A stretch of 11,737 nucleotides of DNA. It comes from an uncultured Eubacteriales bacterium (GTDB lineage: Bacteria > Bacillota > Clostridia > Oscillospirales > CAG-382). The stretch is taken from positions 1-11,737 of the forward strand of contig URCT01000085.1 of NCBI GenBank assembly GCA_900546385.1. The letters run 5' to 3'. Under the pieces are notes generated by a model. It did no database searches. It saw nothing but the letters and a program-made list of their open reading frames with translations, and was not told the DNA's origin. The translations under genes were made by a program, and so were the position numbers. The stretch's first letter is position 1, and the number at the start of each line of letters is the position of its first letter. Of this stretch, positions 7,078 through 11,737 are shown piece after piece.

Positions 7078-7106
7078 TTGCAAAACCGCGCAAATCGTGT
7101 TATACT
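7078..7106 (+). promoter_or_regulatory. Probable promoter for the second TIM-barrel gene
   Basis: TTGCAA (7078-7083) and TATACT (7101-7106) are separated by 17 bases in the 132-base gap between the two TIM-barrel genes. A consensus AGGAGG follows at 7136-7141. This suggests the second gene can be expressed apart from the upstream module. Confidence 0.6.
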
Positions 7107-7150
7107 GTTCGTATCTTAGCAGATATGCTGAAAACAGGAGGAAATTGAAC

Positions 7151-7882
7151 ATGAAATACGGATTACAGCTGTACAGCGTCAGAGACGCTGCCGAAAAGGA
7201 TTATGAAATGACACTGCGCGAAGTGGCCGCTATGGGTTACGAATACGTTGAACCGGCAGGCTTCTTCGGTCACAGCGCCGAACAGGTCAAGGAATGGCTT
7301 GACAAATACGGCCTTACCATTTCCGGTACGCATTCCGGCTTCGGCGATCTCGAAAACGATTTTGCCGGCACGGTGAAGTATCACAAGACCATTGGCAACA
7401 AGCGTTATATCGTTCCGGGTGTGGATACCTCGAATAAAGAAGCCCTCGACCATGCTGTCGAGCTGTTCAACAAGTATCAGCCCATGCTTGCCGCAGAGGG
7501 CATCGAGCTTGGTTATCATAACCACCACAGAGAATTCATTCTCAACGGAAGCGCACTTTATCCGAACCTTTACTTTAAGGAAAAGACCAATATCAAGTTT
7601 GAGATCGATACGTTCTGGGCGTTTGTCGCTCACCGTGACCCGGTCACCGTTCTCGAAGAATTCAAGGACAGACTCATCGGCTGCATCCACTTAAAGGACG
7701 GCAACCGCTATCCGACCGTAGCCGGCAAGGCTCTCGGCGAAGGCTCCGCACCGGTTCGCGACGTGATGGCAAAGGCAAATGACCTCGGTCTGTTGATGGT
7801 CGTTGAAAGCGAAGGCTTGAACCCGACCGGTCTTGAAGAAGTTAAACGCTGCGCTGAGTTCCTTAAAAAAGAAACCGTTTAA
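7151..7882 (+). CDS. Second TIM-barrel sugar phosphate isomerase/epimerase (IolE/YcjR-like group)
   Basis: A 243-residue xylose-isomerase-like TIM barrel, clearly distinct from its upstream neighbour. The start MKYGLQLYSVRD is typical of this subgroup. Key segments are TISGTHSGFG (57-66), GYHNHHREF (121-129, Glu128), FEIDTFWA (150-157, Asp153 and the following Trp), CIHLKDG (178-184, His180), the GKALGEGS loop and VVESEG (217-222, Glu219). Metal-dependent epimerisation or isomerisation of a keto-sugar, inosose or sugar acid is plausible. ATG 7151 has a perfect AGGAGG 9 bases upstream; the frame is open back to 7073, across the promoter, which I reject as coding. Lysine codons are mostly AAG (13 of 19), unlike the EgsA-like gene (about 8 of 24), hinting at higher expression or separate history. 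A strong terminator follows. Confidence 0.85.
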   Translation: MKYGLQLYSVRDAAEKDYEMTLREVAAMGYEYVEPAGFFGHSAEQVKEWLDKYGLTISGTHSGFGDLENDFAGTVKYHKTIGNKRYIVPGVDTSNKEALDHAVELFNKYQPMLAAEGIELGYHNHHREFILNGSALYPNLYFKEKTNIKFEIDTFWAFVAHRDPVTVLEEFKDRLIGCIHLKDGNRYPTVAGKALGEGSAPVRDVMAKANDLGLLMVVESEGLNPTGLEEVKRCAEFLKKETV

Positions 7883-7890
7883 TTAAACAA

Positions 7891-7929
7891 AAAATCAAGA
7901 GGCATGAATTGCGTGCCTCTTGATTTTTA
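7891..7929 (+). terminator. Intrinsic terminator after the second TIM-barrel gene
   Basis: AATCAAGAGGCA (7893-7904) and TGCCTCTTGATT (7914-7925) form a perfect 12-bp stem with a 9-base loop, extendable with flanking A/T pairs, and end in a T-run. It begins about 9 bases after the stop codon and separates the sugar module from the deacylase gene. Confidence 0.9.
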
Positions 7930-7949
7930 TTAAAGAAAAGGAATGCAGA

Positions 7950-8423
7950 ATGTCTATTGAAAAAGTAAAAGCCTATTTTGAAACCAAAGGCATAGCTGAC
8001 CGTATTCGAGAAATGGAATTATCCAGTGCGACCGTTGAGCTTGCGGCAAAAGCGCTTGGCTGTGAACCGGCGCGTATTGCCAAAACGCTGTCGTTTTCCG
8101 TAAAGGAAGAACCGGTTCTTGTTGTTGCGGCAGGCGATGTAAAAATTGATAATGCCAAATATAAAGCGTATTTCGGTACCAAGGCAAAAATGCTTACACC
8201 GGAGGAAGCGCAGGAGCGCATCGGACATGCTGTCGGCGGCATTTGTCCGTTTGCCGTGAATGACGGCGTGAAGATTTATTTGGATGAATCGCTGCGTCGC
8301 TTTGATACGGTCTTTCCGGCTTGCGGAAGCTCTAACAGTGCGATTGAGCTCACTGTTAACGAGCTTGAAACGTATGCGGCTCCATGTACTTGGATCGATG
8401 TATGCAAGGGCTTTTCCGAATAG
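7950..8423 (+). CDS. YbaK/EbsC-family aminoacyl-tRNA deacylase
   Basis: A free-standing trans-editing domain of the YbaK/prolyl-tRNA synthetase INS superfamily, 157 residues. Such proteins hydrolyse mischarged tRNAs, classically Cys-tRNA-Pro or Ala-tRNA-Pro, in the cytosol. Family hallmarks are ARIAKTLSF (41-49, with the conserved Lys45), VVAAGDVKID, the GGICPFAV loop, and the C-terminal DESLRRFDTVFPACGSSNSAIEL. The start at 7950 follows AAAAGGA (7936-7942); an earlier ATG at 7920 lies inside the preceding terminator stem and is unlikely. The exact tRNA specificity cannot be told, and some members are unassigned. Its only upstream space is a 67-base gap filled mostly by the terminator, so it relies on readthrough or a cryptic promoter. 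Lysines are mostly AAA, unlike the gene before it. Confidence 0.88.
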   Translation: MSIEKVKAYFETKGIADRIREMELSSATVELAAKALGCEPARIAKTLSFSVKEEPVLVVAAGDVKIDNAKYKAYFGTKAKMLTPEEAQERIGHAVGGICPFAVNDGVKIYLDESLRRFDTVFPACGSSNSAIELTVNELETYAAPCTWIDVCKGFSE

Positions 8424-8436
8424 GGAAAAAAGCAGC

Positions 8437-8479
8437 AAGAGAACGGCAGAAAAATCATCGTTTTTCTGCCGTTCTTTTT
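8437..8479. terminator. Bidirectional terminator between the convergent deacylase and beta-helix genes
   Basis: AGAACGGCAGAAAAA (8440-8454) pairs with TTTTTCTGCCGTTCT (8461-8475): a 15-bp stem with a 6-base loop. The plus strand continues into TTTT; on the minus strand a T-run (complement of 8426-8431) follows about 8 bases beyond the stem. It sits between the stops of two convergent genes and can serve both. Confidence 0.88.
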
Positions 8480-8495
8480 CGGTTGCTTGCGTTGT

Positions 8496-10676
8496 TTACC
8501 CTATGATCGCTTTCACATAATCTGCCGCCGCACTTTCACAAAGCGGCCGCATTTCACCGGTCATATCCAATAGGAACGCCGCTATTTTGGTGGCATTTTC
8601 CGTGTTCAACCCGATTTCGGAAACGCCGATATATTCTTCGATTTCCGTGGTGCCGCTAAGCTCTTTGGTTTTTACGTCCAAAAGCCGCTTCCCGTCGTAG
8701 CTTGCCATCATTAGCACGGCCGGTTTGCTTCGGTTGTAAACGATGGCTTTGTAAGACGAAACGCAAAGTGCCGTTTCGCCCTCCTTGATCCAGCGTGCCG
8801 TAAGCGTAAGGTCGCCGTTCACCGGCTTTGAAAAATCATAGGCCGCGCCGTCGGCATACCAAGCGTCAAAGATGTAGCCGTCGCGCATGGGATAATCAAA
8901 ACCGCTTACCGTATCACCCTTCGTCACGGTGACAGTCTGCGCCGCTTCGCCGTTGTTCGGGTCAAAGGTCACGGTACAGGTCGGGAGTTTCGGCAGGAGC
9001 TTGTGCCGTTCGTTTTGATAGATGACTTCATAGCTGTCATTGTCCGGAATAATAAGGTTCGAGCGGTCGCCGCCCTTGTCGTGATACAGCTCTGATAATA
9101 CCCATTCGATATCGACCGGTGCTTCACGCGTCGGCGTGCCGCTTACGGATACGCCGATCTGTTCACTTCCGGTCAAACCGGTGCGGAACTGGAACATCCG
9201 GCCATTGTTGAGAAAGAGGTTGTTTGCCAAGCCGTCGGGAGACGTGTTCCCGATGATTGATGTGCCGCCGCCGATTTCGAGGTCATCGCCGGAGTTTCCT
9301 TTGTTAAGGCAGATGCCGCCGCCCATCGGCGCGGTGTTTTGGGTGATGGTCGATTTGGTGACGATGAGCCACATACCGCTTCCGGCAATATAGATGCCGC
9401 CGCCGGCAGTTGAAGCAGTGTTGTTCATAATTTCATTTGTTCCGTTTAAGATAAAGGCACTGGCGTTGGTATAAATACCGCCGCCGCGGTTTGCGGAGTT
9501 TTCTTTTATAGAAGCCGTGCCTTGGGCGTAATTATAGATATTGAAATAGGTACTGCCGCGCATACAAGCACCGCCGCCGTCGCCGCCTGCGGTATTGCCG
9601 GTGATGCTTCCGCCGTGCAGATTGAGCATGGCAGAGTCTTGCGCGTAGATACCGCCGCCGTTTGATGTCGCGTTATTGTCGCAGATACGACTGTCGTAAA
9701 TGCTGATGGCATAATTGCTATAGCCATCTGCGTTTAAGAACAAGCCGCCGCCGCTTGCGGTCGCCGTGTTGTCATGAATGTAAGCGCTACGGATATTGGC
9801 ATAAACATTGTTTTTAACGCTTCTCAGATAAAAGCCGGCGCCGTTTGCTGCGGTGTTTTCGGCAAGCTCAATGCCGCGAATCTCCATAATGCCGCTTGTT
9901 TCGGTAAAAAAGGCACCGCCCATCGATTTCGCCGTGTTTTTTATCGCCTTTATCTTCTGAATTTCCGCACTGGTGTTTCCTTTGAGGTGGATAGCGCCGC
10001 CGTTTACGGCATAGTTGCCGGTCATCTCGCCGCCATAGGTGATGATTTTGCCGTTTTCGACGGATATCGCACCGCCCGAACCTTTCGTTGCTTTGTTGTT
10101 TTTTATCGAACCGCCGTACATGGTGAACGTGCCGCCGCCCACGTAAACACCGCCGCCGTTGGCTCCTTCAATGATGTTGTCCGCAATGCTGCCGCCATAC
10201 ATTACAAAATTACTGCCTGATTGGCAGTTGATGGTGCCGCGCCGCGTGAGAACATCTCCTGTCGCGCCTTTTGCACCCGTGATTTTGCCGGTGTTTTTGC
10301 AGTCGCACAGAACAAATTTCTGATTTTCGCCGACACGAACCGCCGGATACCCGGGCTTGTCGATGGTGAGCGTTTTGCCGTTCAGGCAAAGATAGACAGT
10401 GACGTTTGTGATGTCGAGCGTGTCGGTGATGGTAAGATCGTTTTCGAGGTATACATATACCGCTTTTGCTGCGTCGTCGCTCGCAGTGCCAATCGCAGAA
10501 CTGCCGTCCCATGCCTGCCATGTGACGCTGCCAAGCTCTTCGTGGTTCTCTTCACAGTCTGCCGCGCCGCACGCATAGTGCCGGTGCGCGTCCGCTGCGG
10601 CTTCGTCCGCATAAACCGTTAGGGGAATGGAAGCAATAAGCAGGGATAAAATGAAACCGATCCAGAATTTTTTCAT
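8496..10676 (-). CDS. Secreted right-handed beta-helix protein with InlB-type B repeat and C-terminal module
   Basis: A 726-residue exported protein of unknown function. Residues 1-23 form a signal peptide (MKK, hydrophobic core, VYA before Asp24). Residues 31-45 are His/Cys-rich: HxH, then CxxxxC, then CEENH, followed by a Trp-containing segment. Residues about 155-490 hold about 12 parallel beta-helix rungs with the pattern I-x-x-N-x-A-x-x-x-GGG-I/V-Y, for example SITGNTAGGDGGG and STITQNTAPMGGGI. Residues 566-631 are an InlB B-repeat/Flg_new domain (TVTFDPNNGE to LTLTARWI). Residues 637-726 resemble a terminal module seen in gut Clostridia (AVLMMASYDGKRLLDVKTKEL and FLLDMTGEMRPLCE). I see no LPXTG motif, membrane anchor or SLH domain. 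GGGAGGAA precedes ATG 10676. The rungs make the DNA rich in GCCGCCGCC. Adhesion or polysaccharide binding or cleavage are possible, but I see no catalytic residues I can assign. Confidence 0.88.
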   Translation of the reverse strand: MKKFWIGFILSLLIASIPLTVYADEAAADAHRHYACGAADCEENHEELGSVTWQAWDGSSAIGTASDDAAKAVYVYLENDLTITDTLDITNVTVYLCLNGKTLTIDKPGYPAVRVGENQKFVLCDCKNTGKITGAKGATGDVLTRRGTINCQSGSNFVMYGGSIADNIIEGANGGGVYVGGGTFTMYGGSIKNNKATKGSGGAISVENGKIITYGGEMTGNYAVNGGAIHLKGNTSAEIQKIKAIKNTAKSMGGAFFTETSGIMEIRGIELAENTAANGAGFYLRSVKNNVYANIRSAYIHDNTATASGGGLFLNADGYSNYAISIYDSRICDNNATSNGGGIYAQDSAMLNLHGGSITGNTAGGDGGGACMRGSTYFNIYNYAQGTASIKENSANRGGGIYTNASAFILNGTNEIMNNTASTAGGGIYIAGSGMWLIVTKSTITQNTAPMGGGICLNKGNSGDDLEIGGGTSIIGNTSPDGLANNLFLNNGRMFQFRTGLTGSEQIGVSVSGTPTREAPVDIEWVLSELYHDKGGDRSNLIIPDNDSYEVIYQNERHKLLPKLPTCTVTFDPNNGEAAQTVTVTKGDTVSGFDYPMRDGYIFDAWYADGAAYDFSKPVNGDLTLTARWIKEGETALCVSSYKAIVYNRSKPAVLMMASYDGKRLLDVKTKELSGTTEIEEYIGVSEIGLNTENATKIAAFLLDMTGEMRPLCESAAADYVKAIIG

Positions 10677-10719
10677 GGTTGAATTCCTCCCAAATGAAAG
10701 AAAAATGGTTTATATACCA

Positions 10720-10748
10720 ATTATAGCACGAAATGCAGAAAATGTCAA
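10720..10748 (-). promoter_or_regulatory. Sigma-A promoter of the beta-helix gene
   Basis: On the minus strand TTGACA (10748-10743) and TATAAT (10725-10720) are perfect consensus with 17-base spacing, and TGC immediately before the -10 makes an extended -10. The gene's start lies about 44 bases downstream, after a GGGAGGAA ribosome-binding site. Confidence 0.85.
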
Positions 10749-10890
10749 TTCGGATTTTTCAACAATCCTTGTTTTTTTGCCAAAGTCATAGGATAGCCGT
10801 GATTTTTTTTGCGTGCAAAGCCGCATTTGGATCGACATTCCAAACAGAATTCGATTTTGTGCGGCATTTCTTTGATAGAAACGACATTTT

Positions 10891-10931
10891 TTGACAAATA
10901 TATTGACAAATTAGATAAAATGTGCTATGAT
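10891..10931 (+). promoter_or_regulatory. Promoter of the YQN-repeat gene with tandem -35 elements
   Basis: TTGACA (10903-10908) and TATGAT (10926-10931) have 17-base spacing and an extended TGC before the -10. A second TTGACAAAT copy begins 12 bases upstream (10891), so the -35 is directly repeated; the upstream copy has only a poor -10 partner (GATAAA 10914-10919). Transcription should start near 10938. Confidence 0.75.
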
Positions 10932-10960
10932 AACCTTGCTAAACCACAGCACATTTTTTT
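10917..10960 (+). promoter_or_regulatory. 10-bp inverted repeat spanning the -10 and start region
   Basis: AAAATGTGCT (10917-10926) and AGCACATTTT (10948-10957) are perfect complements with a 21-base spacer. The left arm touches the -10 and the spacer holds the expected transcription start. The right arm is followed by more T residues. It could be a protein-binding operator, or a terminator for any transcript entering from upstream. The main transcript would contain only the right arm. Confidence 0.5.
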
Positions 10961-10977
10961 GGATGGGAGAAAAAAAC

Positions 10978-11508
10978 ATGGACAACAACAACCTGTTTAA
11001 TTCCACGGATTCGCAAAACAACACAGGGTTCCAGCCGACCGGCACACCTTCGCAGGAAACGACCGACTATGGCAGTGCGCCGAATTATCAGAATACTTCG
11101 GGCTACCAGAACAACGCGGGTTATCAGAACAACGCTGGTTACCAGAACACCTCGGGTTACCAAAACACATCCACCTATCAAAATGCACCGAACTATCAGA
11201 ACACACCGAATTATCAGAATCAGACTGCGCCGAACTTTTATCCGGGCTCTCCGTATTTTCCGAGTGCTGCCAATAAGGTTGCCGGTGTCGGTACGTTTTT
11301 CGGACTTCAGTTGCTGTTTGCACTGCCGATTATCGGCTGGATCGCCTGCATTATCTGTGCGTTCGCGCCGGAAAATCAGAATGTGAAAAACTATGCCCGC
11401 GCAACGTTGATTTGGCTGCTCATCGCTGTTGTTTTGACCATTATTTTGTTCGTGATCTTGGCAAGTGCCGGTGCTGCCATCGGCGGTTCGATCCGTCGCT
11501 ACTACTAA
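10978..11508 (+). CDS. Small two-helix membrane protein with YQN tandem-repeat N-terminus
   Basis: A 176-residue protein I cannot assign to a characterised family. Residues 1-35 are polar and Asn/Gln/Thr-rich. Residues 36-83 hold eight YQN units at six-residue spacing (GYQNNA, GYQNTS, TYQNAP, NYQNTP types). Two hydrophobic helices follow, about 105-130 (FFGLQLLFALPIIGWIACII) and 143-169 (LIWLLIAVVLTIILFVI), joined by PENQNVKNYARAT. Similar short membrane proteins with a conserved Lys-Asn-Tyr/Phe-Ala-Arg-Ala loop occur in Firmicutes, usually without known function. No signal peptide precedes the repeats, so they may be cytosolic or extracellular depending on topology. GGGAGA (10965-10970) 7 bases before ATG 10978 fixes the start; the frame is open from 10927, which lies in the promoter. 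It has its own promoter and terminator and is probably monocistronic. Confidence 0.8.
   Translation: MDNNNLFNSTDSQNNTGFQPTGTPSQETTDYGSAPNYQNTSGYQNNAGYQNNAGYQNTSGYQNTSTYQNAPNYQNTPNYQNQTAPNFYPGSPYFPSAANKVAGVGTFFGLQLLFALPIIGWIACIICAFAPENQNVKNYARATLIWLLIAVVLTIILFVILASAGAAIGGSIRRYY
11083..11226 (+). repeat. 18-bp tandem coding repeat (about eight units) encoding YQN hexapeptides
   Basis: Near-identical 18-base units of the type GGTTACCAGAACACCTCG run in frame through residues 36-83 of the membrane protein. Central units differ by a few mostly third-position or Thr/Asn/Ser/Ala changes, and outer units are more diverged. Because the unit is a multiple of three, gain or loss of copies would keep the frame. 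Confidence 0.85.
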
Positions 11509-11535
11509 TTTGGATTGCGGCATTTTTACATAGCA

Positions 11536-11570
11536 AAAAACGGTTCACCATCACCCGGTGAACCGTTTTT
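11536..11570. terminator. Intrinsic terminator between convergent genes
   Basis: AAAAACGGTTCACC (11536-11549) pairs with GGTGAACCGTTTTT (11557-11570), a perfect 14-bp stem with a 7-base loop and A/T-rich ends on both sides. It lies between the YQN gene stop and the stop of the gene entering from the right, and is likely to act in both directions. Confidence 0.88.
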
Positions 11571-11592
11571 GTATATCCGCCAATACTGCGGC

Positions 11593-11737
11593 TTAATCTT
11601 CGATTGCTTCCAACATATGCTCAAGCGCAAACATCACGCCGATCTTACCGCTTTCATAGGTAAGGCCGCCCTGCATATAAACCGTGTACGGCGCGACGCA
11701 TGGTCCATCCGCCGAAAGCTCGATCGACGAGCCTTGC
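11593..11737 (-). CDS. C-terminal end of an unrecognised protein, 5' part outside window
   Basis: The minus strand carries 47 codons ending in TAA at 11595-11593. The visible residues include SSIELSADGPCVAPYTVYMQ and, near the end, YESGKIGVMFALEHMLEAIED. The frame is open to the window edge, codon use resembles that of the neighbours, and a strong terminator stands 23 bases past the stop, so I take it as a real gene. The ADGP..APYTVY segment looks like folded soluble protein. I do not recognise the family from this fragment and assign no function. Confidence 0.65.
   Translation of the reverse strand, partial: QGSSIELSADGPCVAPYTVYMQGGLTYESGKIGVMFALEHMLEAIED

Larger units (their letters stand above)
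10677..10977. other. 301-base divergent intergenic region
   Basis: This A/T-rich gap between the beta-helix gene and the YQN-repeat gene contains a promoter for each and an inverted repeat over the plus-strand -10. A further short imperfect hairpin (GCCGCA 10820-10825 with TGCGGC 10860-10865, inner TTTGG/CCAAA) has no clear role. No small ORF with a credible ribosome-binding site was seen. Confidence 0.6.

Noticed and set aside
9300..10200. Recurring GCCGCCGCC blocks as a nucleotide repeat family
   Set aside because: They are the Gly-Gly-Gly codons of beta-helix rungs; the intervening sequence differs.
11083..11226. Possible CRISPR-like or VNTR array
   Set aside because: The 18-bp units have no spacers and are in-frame codons of a membrane protein.
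10939..11523. 194-codon minus-strand ORF with repeated VLVTRGV-like peptide
   Set aside because: It is the reverse complement of the YQN repeats and overlaps the plus-strand promoter region; the plus frame has the ribosome-binding site and membrane helices.

Overview
The window looks like chromosomal DNA of an anaerobic Firmicute of class Clostridia. The evidence is a purE-purC-purF-purM run led by a ZTP (pfl-type) riboswitch, Shine-Dalgarno sequences before nearly every gene, sigma-A type promoters, and a secreted beta-helix protein whose terminal modules I know from gut Clostridia. Base composition is moderate, around 50% G+C by eye. A gut Oscillospirales/Ruminococcaceae-like bacterium is my inference. 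I see no phage, IS element, tRNA, rRNA or CRISPR array.

Layout. (1) Positions 1-3930, minus strand: the start of a purine biosynthesis operon, read right to left as promoter (TTGACA-17-TATAAT), ZTP riboswitch with terminator, purE, purC, purF and purM. purM runs off the left edge. PurF makes the first committed intermediate, PurM makes AIR, PurE carboxylates and rearranges it to CAIR, and PurC makes SAICAR, which leads on to ZMP/AICAR, the ligand of the riboswitch. The gap between purC and purF holds two mutually exclusive hairpins before a purF start with a weak ribosome-binding site. (2) 3979-4716, minus: a DeoR-family regulator, divergent from (3) 4877-7882, plus: an sn-glycerol-1-phosphate dehydrogenase-like (EgsA/AraM) enzyme and two different xylose-isomerase-like TIM-barrel sugar isomerases/epimerases. 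The regulator/enzyme intergenic region carries TCGTTC-type inverted repeats that are good operator candidates. This looks like a small regulated carbohydrate or polyol module of unknown substrate. (4) 7950-8423, plus: a YbaK/EbsC-type aminoacyl-tRNA deacylase placed directly after a strong terminator. (5) 8496-10676, minus: a large secreted right-handed beta-helix protein with a His/Cys-rich N-terminus, an InlB-type B repeat and a distinctive C-terminal module. (6) 10978-11508, plus: a small two-helix membrane protein with a YQN tandem-repeat N-terminus, divergent from gene 5. (7) 11593-11737, minus: the last 47 codons of a gene I do not recognise.

The best-supported non-coding element is the ZTP riboswitch. 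The most open biology is in the DeoR/EgsA/sugar-isomerase module, the beta-helix protein, and the YQN-repeat protein with its inverted repeat over the promoter. I did not find a clear new defence or mobile system.
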